A DNA stretch of 64,000 nucleotides from Isoetes taiwanensis. Lineage: Eukaryota > Streptophyta > Lycopodiopsida > Isoetales > Isoetaceae. Numbering within the stretch: position 1 is the stretch's first letter; the number at the start of each line of letters is the position of its first letter. Location: NCBI GenBank assembly GCA_021234155.1, contig JAJEKV010000046.1, forward strand, positions 7,137,012 through 7,201,011. The letters are read 5' to 3'. The notes beneath the pieces were generated by a model that searched no databases, was not told the origin of the DNA, and was given only the letters and a program-made list of their open reading frames with translations. This document shows positions 54,191 through 63,509 of the stretch, one piece after another. A program made the translations under genes and the position numbers.

Positions 54191-54883
54191 CTAGATTGGA
54201 CGTGCATCAGGTTTGGTAGGAATGGTGAGTTCCCCCAAGTCTTTTTTGATACCTCGAAGGTCTTTGTAGCTCCAAGCAAAAATGTGTTTGAACTTCTTGA
54301 ACAGCGTCACGGCGCGTGCTTTATAAGTGGTTGGAAGATTTGCAGCTAAGCGGACGGGTTGATTGTTACCAATGTCCACGATGTCCACTTCTGGAGTTTG
54401 AATATGAGGAACAACCTCCGTGTCCTGAACCTGATGAGCAGGAGATTGAAACATGACAAGAGGAGCAGCATTTTGAGTGGTGAAGAAAAGAGGCTGCTGA
54501 GTGTCATCAAGCAAGGGTTGCTTCATGACGGCATGAACATCGACAGTCTCCAAAGAAGAGGTTGTGTCTGAAAAATGATCGAGACGTTGTATGCGATTAC
54601 AGGAAGCCAGGTAAGGGTCCAGGAGAGCAGCCACAGCCTGGTCCTGATCCAGCGTCATCTCACCCCAAGGATCAGTATACTTCGGGTAGGATGAGAGAGG
54701 CAGACCTGCGGGTGGAGCTTGAACATGATAAATATTTTGTGCTTCTTCAGAGTCAGTGTCGGAGATTGAAGGTTCAGCATGCTCGACAGAGATCAATTTG
54801 CCAGTTTCTAAATCCATGGTTGCATTGAGATGTCCATCTGTAATGACAAGTTGATCCGTGGCCCAGTAATGAATACTTTTAGC
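54191..54883 (-). pseudogene. Protease-RT linker of pol
   Basis: Open from 54817 to a TAG at 54191. Acidic N-part (SISDTDSEEAQNIYHVQ), then the region before RT (FKKFKHIFAWSYKDLRGIKK, LGELTIPTKPDARPI), typical of plant gypsy polyproteins. The stop at 54191 is followed by CAACGA, which happens to fit the leaky readthrough pattern CAR-NBA. A second TAG (54884) separates it from protease. Confidence 0.7.
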
Positions 54884-55396
54884 CTAGCGAAGAAAAGGTC
54901 TACCAACCAGCATTTCATAATCGCCAGGATCTTTGCCAGCTTTCCAAACTCCAAATTCCAAAGGGAATTTGAGATCACCAATGCTGATATGGAGAAGAGG
55001 AGTGACACCTTGGGGGCGCGTGATATGGCCATTTGCCAACTTGATGTCATAGGGAGCACGGTATAATTGCTTGATTCCCAATTGCTTTCTGAGCTTATCT
55101 GTAATAAGATTGACGGCACTACCACCATCAATTTGAACATGATTGATGTGTTGATTGCCCACCGTGGCATGCACCGTGGGTGTTGAGGTCGCAACAGCAC
55201 CAACCAGAACCGTTGGAAGAGGTAACTGATATTTGAGAGCCAGACAGAGCTTCAAAATGGTGGCCAGGCTCAAAGGAATCTTGATCTTGGCAAGTTCTTC
55301 CTGAAGTTCCAAAGGAACATGAGAAAAGGGATCAGCAGGGTCCAAAGGAGCAGGAGTCTGTGGTAGAGAAGCTGAAACCTCTTTGAGAAGCTCCAC
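54884..55396 (-). pseudogene. Aspartic protease region (family A copy 2)
   Basis: Retropepsin-like domain with active-site motif VQIDGGSAVNLI (Asp at DGGS) and C-terminal GDYEMLVGRPFLR. Upstream is a helical stretch (FSHVPLELQEELAKIKIPLS). It processes Gag-Pol. Its reading frame ends in a TAG at 54884, where related elements continue with a Lys/Arg codon. Confidence 0.78.
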
Positions 55397-57562
55397 TTAA
55401 TATTTGGGTACGGCTGAGAGCGTGTGCTGGTGGAGGACGATGGCGCATCCTGACGCTGCTGAGCTCGAGTAGTGGCATGAACATTTGCCAGTGTGCGACC
55501 TTCCGCAGCCTGCATGAGTTTAAGAATGCTTTGTCTCACTTTAGGCATGACGTGAGGCATGAGTTTGTCAAGATCCGGCGCGAAATGAACTTTTTTATCT
55601 TCCTCGTGGGGGACCGTCTCAACAGCAAAAGCTGGTTGCGTGTCGTGAGGGATGATGGTCAAGGGGCGTGAAGCCCTTGTCTGACGTGAGACCAGACCAA
55701 CCCAATTAGACTGCTGGACTGGAGGGTTGAGTGCCTGATAAATCTCCTCTTGAGCTTGTTGATCCATAGGATTGGAGGTAGATGTTGCTTGCTGAGGGCG
55801 CTGTTGTTGAGGTGGCCGAGGGGGCTTCCTCAAAACAGGACGGGGGGCCTTGTTTGCCGTTGGCCACCCATAGTTGATAAGCCGTGAGGCGTACTGAAGC
55901 TGGCTGATTGGAACCTGGAAGTTGGACTTGAACTTGGGGAAGTTGAGGACACGCCGTGGTGGTGTGACCCCATTCATGACAATGATAACATTGCGCCTTT
56001 GAAGGATCAAAGGGAGGATGAGTGCCTTGGCCCCGTGGCTGCTGAGATTGCTGCATTTGTTGATACTGCTGAGGTTGTTGATTTTGATACTGCAGAGGCG
56101 GATATGACTGTTGTTGCTGAGGTGTGGTCTGGACTTGAAAAACCATCTTATTCCTGAAAGGTGTAGGATGAGAGCGAGTGCATTCCTCCGTGGCGTGATT
56201 GCACATATTGCACCGTTTACAGTGAGGAGGTCCATTGGAGGAGTTGCATTCATTTGCCAAATGGCCCTGATATTTACAAATGTGACACCAGATCTGTGAG
56301 CGTTGTGGATTTGTTTGCTGAGGCTGAACGGCATTCTGAGGAACCATGACGGGGGGTATGAAAGGGAGTTCCGTGAGAGCAATGCCCCGAGAAGAAACGT
56401 TGACCGAGTGATTGACCAATTCAATCGCCTGCTCCAGAGACTTGGGACGCAAGTACTCCGTCATGAGTCGAATGGCAGGAGGAAGACCCTGCAGAAACCA
56501 GACAAGAATCTGGCTTTGCGTGGGGTACTCCTGAAGTTTGCTGATAAGAATGTGAAGACGGTCAGCAAAATCACGCGCAGACTCGGTGGGTTGCTGCTGG
56601 AGATCATTGAGTTGCTTAAGCAGTAGTTGATCATCATCCGTGGTAGCGTAATGAGACAGAGATGTTGTTTTCATTTCATGCCAGCTTTGCTTCCAGTGGC
56701 TTTTGTTGGCCATTAACCATTGATGAGTGGCGCCTCTGAGTGTGGTCGAAAAGATATGAAATTTGAGTTGTGGTTGCGCCTCTGAGTGTGGTCGAAAAGA
56801 TATGAAATTTGAGTTGTGGTTGCGCATGACCATTCAGAATGGCCAAGGCTTCGAATTCCTCCATGTGGGCTTGAGCACTCTGATCCAGAGTTTGGCCTTT
56901 AATGTTGCCAAAAGTGGGATAAGTCAGCTTCAAATTATGAGTGGGAGATGAAGGCGGAACATGCGCATAGACAGGTGGATTTGGTGGAGGATATGCAGAA
57001 GCATAGAGAGGTGGAGCAGCCTGGGACTGAGAGCAAGGGGGTGGGACTAAAAAACCCGGTGGTCCAAAGAAAGTAGCATCAGGTGGGGAAGGGTCATGAG
57101 AGCCCTCCTCATTAGGCTTGAGATCAGTGATTTGGTAAACAGGAAGAGCGTGCTGAAAAGATGGAGAAGACTGAAATTCGTGAATGTGGGAGGGCCAAAG
57201 GACACTTGATGGTAGCCCATCCCAGCAGGAGGTGAAGAAGGTTGTGACGGCTGAGGGGTGTGGCCGGAAGGTATATGAATGTAGGTGCTGTCAGGAGTCT
57301 GGAAATAGTGAGGCGTGGGCTGAACAGGTGTATGTTGTGGGGATTGAGGTTGAGAGCAATGCCTGCACACAGGGGGAGACCCTGGTCGAGAATGAGCACG
57401 AGGGGTAGGCGGTGCCGACTGAGCTCTGGAGCGGACACGACCCCCCTCAATGTCATAGGCAGAATCATACATATCCCGAACAGCCTCGCGTCGTTGATGG
57501 CGCTCCAGTCGAGCCGCCGTTTGACAAAGAAGTTCTTTAGGGGTGAAACCTCTAGCCGGCAT
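55397..57562 (-). pseudogene. Gag (family A copy 2) with three zinc knuckles
   Basis: Begins MPARGFTPKELLCQTAARLE at 57562, 48 bp after the LTR. A P/S/Q-rich part follows, then the capsid-like gag domain (HQWLMANKSHWKQSW, ESARDFADRLHILISKLQEY, ILVWFLQGLPP). Three CCHC knuckles are present: CHICKYQGHLANEC, CKRCNMCNHATEEC and CYHCHEWGHTTTAC. They bind genomic RNA and the domain assembles particles. A 46-bp tandem duplication at 56731-56822 shifts the frame before the gag domain, and an earlier frameshift lies near 57130. The main open part is 56833-55706. Confidence 0.85.
56731..56822. repeat. 46-bp tandem duplication inside gag
   Basis: Two identical 46-bp units starting CGCCTCTGAGTGTGGTCGAA (56731 and 56777). 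46 is not a multiple of three, so the duplication alone breaks gag. Confidence 0.9.
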
Positions 57563-57587
57563 GATGGGAAGAAAGTAAAAAGAAAGA

Positions 57588-57609
57588 TCAGACCCGGCAG
57601 CGGCGACAG
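57588..57609 (-). promoter_or_regulatory. Primer-binding site, tRNA-Asp-like
   Basis: Directly inside the 5' LTR the minus strand reads TGTCGCCGCTGCCGGG, 14 of 16 matches to the plant tRNA-Asp primer site TGGCGCCGTTGCCGGG. Confidence 0.7.
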
Positions 57610-58207
57610 TGTTTGGGGTCTGGGTTCGGGAACTCCTGCAAGATAGCCCTCTGTGAGGACCCTTGGATCAAACAGGAGAATCTGGGAGCTATGTCACGCG
57701 GGATTTGCAAAAAGAACAGAGGAAAAAGAGAAAAGAGAGAACAGAAGAGAACAATATGATCACAATAATGAGAACAACTCCTTGATGTCAATGAAGATAC
57801 ATGTGCTCTCGCAATCGAGAGAAAGCAGAAATGAGAAGACTCAAAACTCATCTAAAACATCGAGTGCTAGCTCTACTCATATATATAATACAATGGCCTT
57901 TGGCCCAATATAGACACTCTGACTGAGTTCGGTGCCGACTCCTGGAAGGAGGCCTGATTTGCAGAACAACATGGCGGGTGCTCTTTAAATGCCGAAAATC
58001 ACGCCGACGCCGACGCAGCGGTGACGGCCCGTCCACTTGTCCGAGCGCCTCCTCTTGGTGGCGGCGCCTTTGACGATCAAGCAACTGGTCCTGCCGCTTG
58101 GTCTTCTCATGATGGCCTTGGACGACCGAAAGACAACCGGGTCCTTGGCCTTGACTTGGTCCGTCGTATGCATGAATAGTCATGTACCAGGACGTACATG
58201 ACTAACA
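57610..58207 (-). repeat. 5' LTR of family A copy 2
   Basis: 598 bp, TGTTTGGGGTC...GACTAACA on +. A TATA-like core (TATATATGAG on minus) lies at ~57880-57889. Flanked outside by TATTT (58208-58212), equal to 47013-47017. Confidence 0.92.
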
Positions 58208-58588
58208 TATTTCTAGATGAATGGGGGCTAGCCACAGTGCTGGCCCTCTTGAAAAATACCAATAAGCATCAGAATAGGCGTTCAGGAACAAAGAGCTTGC
58301 TTTCAAGAAGGTGTAAATGGTCTGCTATGGATTTTGCTGTGTGCAGATAAGAAACTTTTGCTTGCAGGACATCGAACCAGATGGCGAAAGCTGCCCCAAA
58401 TCCAGGGCACTAGAGAAGCTTGAACATCAAAGAGGCTCTAGGCATATAGACTGAAAATAATCTGTGTGTTCCAAATAGACTGAGAAATCCGAACTTTGAT
58501 GCAGAGAGATATATGAGCTTGATAGACATGCTGCGACTTGGGCAGCGGCAGTGACGATGATATGCGGGCTAGCCCAAAAGCTGGCCCT

Positions 58589-59101
58589 CTAGAAATAATC
58601 GGAAGAAGAAAACTTCATAGAGTTGTTGCAGATAAGGACGTACAGACTCCTCTGAGAGAAAATATTTTTGGCTGTGCAAAAGCATAATTTCTGAGATAAA
58701 ACTGAGAGAAAAAATAGAGGATAATGAAAAAGAGCATGATATTTTGACAATTTTTCAGCAAATAGAAGAGAAAAGAGGATCAAACTGTTGATTTTTCTGA
58801 AGATCTTGCAGAGGAGTGCTGTCACCACCACCCGTAAATCCCCACGATAAAACCGTGCTTGCCGCGCAAAGATGAAAAAACGAGTTTTTTTGAAAACGAT
58901 TTTCATAACCAAACTAAGTGCTAAAGAATTGATTGACAAAGGGGCCTCCAGTCGGACCATTTCAACAACTGGTTGGGCCAAATAAAGGGATTGAAGGGTT
59001 GAGAGTAGTGTACAAGAAGTATTCAAGAACTGATTAGAATAAGAGCAGCAAAGACAACAGCAAGGCTCAAGAAGGTGATCACGAGCGAGCGAACCCGGCA
59101 T
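58589..59101 (-). CDS. Leader ORF of the outer element, unrecognised
   Basis: A 170-codon frame starting MPGSLARDHLLEPCCC, 12 bp inside the primer-binding site of the outer element. It is Leu/Phe/Cys-rich with hydrophobic stretches (YHALFHYPLFFLSVLS) but no recognised motif. Non-autonomous LTR elements often have long leaders without genes, so chance is possible. Confidence 0.25.
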   Translation of the reverse strand: MPGSLARDHLLEPCCCLCCSYSNQFLNTSCTLLSTLQSLYLAQPVVEMVRLEAPLSINSLALSLVMKIVFKKTRFFIFARQARFYRGDLRVVVTALLCKIFRKINSLILFSLLFAEKLSKYHALFHYPLFFLSVLSQKLCFCTAKNIFSQRSLYVLICNNSMKFSSSDYF

Positions 59102-59111
59102 AACGGCGCCA
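59093..59111 (-). promoter_or_regulatory. Primer-binding site of the outer element, tRNA-Asp-like
   Basis: Minus strand TGGCGCCGTTATGCCGGGT lies one base inside the right LTR. It equals the tRNA-Asp site except for a two-base insertion. The same tRNA type is used by family A, which may supply enzymes in trans (inference). Confidence 0.75.
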
Positions 59112-59112
59112 G

Positions 59113-59452
59113 TGTTAGTTGTGGGTTCTTGGCATGCACCCTACAGCAGCAGTCTATGACTGCCGGATGCTACAAGGCTGCCATGCTCATGATCACAAAA
59201 CAAGAACAAAACAAACAAATATGTACAAATAATGAAGGGAACGTGGCCAAATGAGGCTCTCCAAATATGAGATCAAACCTGAGTATATCTAAAGAGGCTC
59301 CGGTCTAATATAGTGTAGACCGCAAATCTGAGCCGTACATCTAACTAAATCTAAGTCATACACTTAAGTTAACCTAAGCATGCCAAGTGTCAGTCTGCCA
59401 CCACTGACACCTAACATGTGCATGCACAATGTTAACCACTAGGTTGTTAACA
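59113..59452 (-). repeat. 5' LTR of the outer element
   Basis: 340 bp, same ends as 45290-45629, about six base differences. Followed by ACATG (59453-59457). Confidence 0.92.
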
Positions 59453-59456
59453 ACAT

Positions 59457-60604
59457 GGGTTTGACAACATCATTTCTTCTTCTATGAAACTCAAGGCCTC
59501 AAATTCACCCACTTTGTTGTATAAAGTTATCTTTTTCTTACCATTGGAAATAGTGCATTCCCCTTTTGACCAAACAGGTCTGGCATCAACTGTAGAGAGC
59601 CATTTCCTTCCCAAAAGCAAATCATAAATGTCTGACTTCTCTTCTATCCCTTCAAAAGCAACCACAACAAAGTTAGTTGCAACAATTATACCTTCGACAT
59701 CAATTGGCACATTGCTGACTATTCCTACAGGGCTAATCTTTGTGTTTGAGAAAGATTTTAAAACCATTGGAGCCTTCTTATCTATCCCAAGGCCACATAA
59801 TCTCATGACATGCTGAGGCATAACATTCAGAGGTGATCCCCCATCTAACAGGACCTTGGTCAAGATTTTCTTGCCCATTCTGGCAACACAAGTGAAAGCC
59901 CCTGGGTCATAATCCTCCTGAGTAAGCATGTGTTCCTCAATATGATTAGTTAGAGCAAATTCATCTTCTTTGGTCAAATTGAGCACCCTCTTCCTATAGA
60001 ATGGAGCTATTTTGAGCAGAGTTAGCAAGTCAACACTGATTTTAGAATTTTTAAGCAAGTACTCAAAATCTTCACTATCTTTATCTTTTCTGAAATATTT
60101 CTGAACAGGGGGAGGAGGTACAACCATATTTTGATCAATTTCTTTGCGTTTTATAGCATTGACTTCCTCATTAGCTCGTGCTGGCTCCTTTTCCTTTGCA
60201 TTGTTCATTCCTCTAGTATGCACAACCATAATCTCCTCCTGTTCTTCAATTTCCTGCACAAATCTGATGGAAGCATTTTGCTCATTAGGCTTAGATTTTT
60301 TCTTCCTAGCAAAATATTCTTTTACAGTACACCTATCTTCATAATGTCCCACAGCTTTGCAAAAGGCACACACAAGGCATTCCTTACCAAAATGCCCCCT
60401 TTTACCACATTTTGTACAAGGCCTATACCAGCAGTTATCAAAGGAGTGAGAATTTCTTGAACAGTGAGCACAAGGTGGATAAACTTTCTTCCCAAATTTT
60501 GAGTTCTTCATCTCTTGAAGTTCCTTGGTCACCTCAACCAATGCCTCTGACACTTTGGTTATCTCAGCTGTCACATCTGCTACAGGACCTTCAATATCCT
60601 CCAT
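59457..60604 (-). pseudogene. Third gypsy element: zinc knuckles + aspartic protease
   Basis: The frame runs from 60604 to the outer element's insertion point. Three CCHC knuckles at about residues 42-90: CAHCSRNSHSFDNC, CTKCGKRGHFGKEC and CAFCKAVGHYEDRC. A charged linker follows, then protease with VLLDGGSPLNVM (DGGS active site) and DIYDLLLGRKWLSTVDARPV. The frame is cut by the target duplication and LTR. Beyond the nested elements it stays open only ~17 codons and no RT is present, so this element was already truncated or rearranged there. Confidence 0.8.
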
Positions 60605-60710
60605 TTTTTTCTTCTTTTTTCCTTCTGAATAGCATAAATTGGTACAGGTCCTGGTCCCATATATTCCTGCTCATAATCTGGAATAAAAGGATCATGATAT
60701 CCTTTTATCA

Positions 60711-60775
60711 TATCTGATAAGTAATCAGATATCATATCTGATAAGTAATCAGTGCATATCATCTGATAAGTAAGA
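60711..60775. repeat. Short tandem repeats (ATCTGATAAGTAATCAG)
   Basis: About three imperfect ~22-bp units containing ATATCTGATAAGTAATCAG. They lie exactly between the gag domain frame and the zinc-knuckle frame of the third gypsy element and probably caused the frame change. Confidence 0.7.
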
Positions 60776-61411
60776 AATCATATCTGCAATTTCAGTAGCT
60801 TTAGTGAAAGCCTTATGTATCGTGTCAAAGCCTTCTTGTTTTTGGATCTTGAGCATCTTCCTGTGCATTCTTGGTCTACTGCTTAAACCTCTGATAAAAG
60901 ATGCCACAAGGTGCAGAGTATGGTTAGGAACTTGAATAATCTGACACTTGACAAGATAAAGATTAAACCTTTCCACATATTGGTGAACACTCTCACCATG
61001 CTTTATATGAAAGGTTTGCAGTTCAAAAATCAAATCGTGAGGATCCAAAAGCTTACCAAATCTTGCCAAGAATTTCTTGACCAATTCATCCCAAGAGTTA
61101 GCTCCTAAACTCATAACATACTCAAGCCAAGCTCTAACCTCATCATTCTTGAAACATTTTTTAAACTCAGAAAATTTACAACCTTTCTTGTGTCCATATT
61201 CTTGGTAATACTCCTCAAAAGTCTTTAGAAAATTGTTAGCATTCATGCTTGGATCAAAGGTAGGAACATGGATTGGCATATTCAACTCAAAGTAATGACA
61301 AGGCATACCTGAGTTTGCTTGTATAGTTACAGTAGGTGCTGCAGCAGAAGCTTCATGATTCTCCTGTGCCTCAGCATGCTCAGATGTTTCATTAGTTCTC
61401 TTAGGAGCCAT
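60749..61411 (-). CDS. Third gypsy element: Gag capsid domain
   Basis: 220 residues from the ATG at 61411. N-terminal Ala/Glu-rich stretch, then a Retrotrans_gag-type domain: FDPSMNANNFLKTFEEYYQE, FKNDEVRAWLEYVMSLGANS, WDELVKKFLARFGKLLD, GESVHQYVERFNLYLVKC and LVASFIRGLSSRPRM. It forms the particle shell. The natural protein would continue into the zinc knuckles at 60604; the short tandem repeat at 60711-60775 breaks the join. Confidence 0.85.
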   Translation of the reverse strand: MAPKRTNETSEHAEAQENHEASAAAPTVTIQANSGMPCHYFELNMPIHVPTFDPSMNANNFLKTFEEYYQEYGHKKGCKFSEFKKCFKNDEVRAWLEYVMSLGANSWDELVKKFLARFGKLLDPHDLIFELQTFHIKHGESVHQYVERFNLYLVKCQIIQVPNHTLHLVASFIRGLSSRPRMHRKMLKIQKQEGFDTIHKAFTKATEIADMISYLSDDMH

Positions 61412-61432
61412 GAGTTCAAACTCCAGGAAAAT

Positions 61433-61450
61433 ATCTCAGTAGGACCTCCA
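61433..61450 (-). promoter_or_regulatory. Primer-binding site of third gypsy, tRNA-Gln-like
   Basis: Minus strand TGGAGGTCCTACTGAGAT, 3 bp from a TG-type LTR edge. It agrees at 15 of 18 positions with the complement of a tRNA-Gln 3' end (TGGAGGTTCCACCGAGAT). Confidence 0.55.
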
Positions 61451-61453
61451 AAA

Positions 61454-62390
61454 TGTTGACGGTGTTCCTGGCAAAACCCTCAACTTCAGTGGTTTAGAAC
61501 CTCCAGGTTGCTTGAGGCAAACACTCTAAGTGAGAAAATTCCAAGAAGAATGCTCAAACAATTGTTTGGAAGAGCTTTCCCTGAAGGGAAAAAAGTCTGC
61601 CTTGCAAAAATGTGTGTCAAATGCAAACCAAAGGGAATTTGCTCATGATTCTTCTTTCTAGAGCTGCACAAGACCTGAAGGATCTTAGGACAAAAGTCAG
61701 AAGGGTTTTTTTTTTTTTGAGGAACTGTGTCATCAATATATTAAAAGAATGGTAATGTTACAAAGCAAGTGAGGGGGAAGGAGAACTGCCCCAAAGAGAC
61801 AGCGATACCTCGACACTCCACAACAAACTCACAGAAAAACTGCAACTCCTGATCAAGTCAATTTTTGGTCAATAACCCTGGCAGAGAGCTAGAATTTCAA
61901 ACTCGATATAGATGGCCTCTTTTTGAGATCTGAAACTAGTCTACCTCTGAGGTGTCTGCACACAATGTTCCTAAGTGCTCCTTGCAGGAAGATGTGTACT
62001 TTTTTGGGATTTTCATTTTTTGGATGACTGACTGTCATAAAATCTGAACGGCAAAAAAATGTTTAAATGCACTTTTTTGCTTTTCTATGCAATATCTATG
62101 TCTACAATGACTCTGCCAATGAATTGGTAAATGCAATTTGAGCAATATGCAAATGTGGAGTTGCACTTACAGCTCAATGGCTCTATGATGCAGGCTTACA
62201 TCTATATCAATAAATCAAGCAAGAATTATGCTTGCATTCAAGGTGTTTATACGCAATGCCTTCACTTCTCTTTTTCTCAGAGTAATCTGCCAAGGCGAAA
62301 CAATGCAAGGAGAATGACCTCTGTCATAAGATCGATAAGAAAAATTCATAATTTTGAGAACAAGGCTCGAATTTTCATTTAACTCAGGAT
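61454..62390 (-). repeat. Presumed 5' LTR region of third gypsy element
   Basis: Begins TGTTGACGGTGTTCCTGGCA, 3 bp outside the primer site, so it is the inner edge of the 5' LTR. No partner LTR is in the window, so its outer edge is unknown; the end given is nominal. A T-run at ~61709-61720 followed by GAGGAACTGTGTCATCAATA may be the poly(A) end of a small minus-strand LINE or SINE inserted in it. Confidence 0.4.
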
Positions 62391-63369
62391 CACACAGGCA
62401 AACAATATCAATCCCAAGCTCTAAGTCTTGGGCACAGGATCAAATAGGTACACAATCAAAGAAATAGCATGAGTCTGTCAACAATTCATGCGAAATAACA
62501 GGTCTGGAAGGCAAAATCAAGCTCCAAGTATGCAAGCCGGTCCTTTTTCAAGGTAATCAATCTCTTGTTCACCTCAAAGCCCTCGAAATTCTTCTGAGTA
62601 CAAAAGCCCCTTTTAAAATTCCCTGGTTTCGTCCCGTTGGCTAATTCGGTTTAATTCTCTGTCTTTTAGCTTCTGTAATACAATCTTGGTGCTATAATTC
62701 GACAGCTTAGAGTCATGATTAGGTGGTTGTTTCAGGTGAATTAGACGGATCTTGGCATTTCCGGGATTTAGGGTTCTTGGCAATCTTGAAGAAATATCCC
62801 ACAGGCCGAATCTAAACTGGAGGCTCAAGGTATATAACAACAAATAAATCCAATATTATTAATAAATAACGTGTAATATCCATGTGGGCCTCGGTACCTC
62901 CACCGCCCCACACGCCCAGATATTCCACGTGGCAGGGGGTGATTGGCTAAGGAATCTAGGTCCGGGGGGGAGGGGGTTAGATAGGAAACATTTTTTTTGT
63001 AAAATAGGCTAACGAACGATTCCCAAGAAGCTATTTTTGAAGGCCAAAATAAACGATTTTTTTTTTATTTTCTTTTTTTGCAAAAAAGATCTTCTAAGAT
63101 GCTCTAGAGGATGCTGGAATCATTTTTTGCAAGGGAGCACTTTTGAATTTTGGCCTTGAAAAGGTATATATGTATGGTGATGGGCATGAGGGCATGATGA
63201 GTTGGCAATGTAAGGATGACATGGCAAACAAAGGTGGTGAGGTGTCAAACAACTTGGCTAAGAATATCTTTTCTAGTCAAAACTTGGGATGAGGTGGACA
63301 TGATGTGTATGACATGTGGATGATGATGTGGAGGTGTTGGTGATGATGTGGCAAAATGATGTGTCTCCC
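62391..63369. other. Non-coding, T-rich and TGACATGG-rich DNA
   Basis: No coding family is recognised. From ~63170 on, GATGACATGG/GATGATGTGG motifs recur at irregular spacing, and the same style continues after the SINE, so the SINE inserted into a low-complexity repeat field. Confidence 0.45.
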
Positions 63370-63509
63370 TTGTTCAGTTTATTGGCTAGTCCATTGAGTT
63401 AGCAACTAAGAGATCTTGTGTTCAAGTCTCTGGGGGTCCGTCATATGTCCTCATGGACGCTGCCAATGTGGTATGACGTAAAAATACTATCTATCTATCT
63501 ATCTATCTT
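63370..63509 (+). mobile_element. tRNA-derived SINE, copy 2
   Basis: Head: TTGGCTAGTCCATTGAGTTA then a B box-like GTGTTCAAGTCTC; body: GGACGCTGCCAATGTGGTAT; end: GACGTAAAAATACT followed by (ATCT)n at 63487-63509. The end and tail match SINE copy 1 (18035-18262, minus). The flank is a repeat field, so a target duplication is hard to define. Confidence 0.62.

Larger units (their letters stand above)
47018..58207 (-). mobile_element. Complete Ty3/gypsy family A element (copy 2), nested
   Basis: 11,190 bp bounded by LTRs of 589 and 598 bp, with TG/CA ends and TATTT target duplications at 47013-47017 and 58208-58212. In minus order: 5' LTR, tRNA-Asp-like primer site, gag with three zinc knuckles, protease, RT, RNase H, integrase, spacer with antisense ORF, ~990-aa additional ORF, polypurine tract, 3' LTR. 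No chromodomain. The primer type and the extra ORF suggest the Athila/Tat side of plant gypsy (inference). A 46-bp duplication in gag, stop codons in pol and breaks in the extra ORF show it is no longer autonomous. Confidence 0.93.
45290..59452 (-). mobile_element. Outer non-autonomous LTR element, split by a nested gypsy
   Basis: 340-bp LTRs (45290-45629 and 59113-59452) starting TG and ending CA, ACATG target duplications, a tRNA-Asp-like primer site next to the right LTR and a polypurine tract next to the left LTR together define a complete minus-strand element. Removing the nested family A element (47018-58207 plus its 5-bp duplication) leaves ~2.97 kb. The internal parts (45630-47012, 58208-59112) encode no gag or pol, so it is a LARD/TRIM-like non-autonomous element. 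Its LTRs differ at about six positions (<2%), so it appears young. Confidence 0.9.

Noticed and set aside
54191-54193. Programmed readthrough at the TAG before RT
   Set aside because: The context fits a leaky pattern only by chance-level similarity and other stops nearby show ordinary decay; kept only as a low-interest note.
61709-61722. T-run as proof of a minus-strand LINE
   Set aside because: No coding remnant and no target duplication could be found; mentioned only as a possibility.
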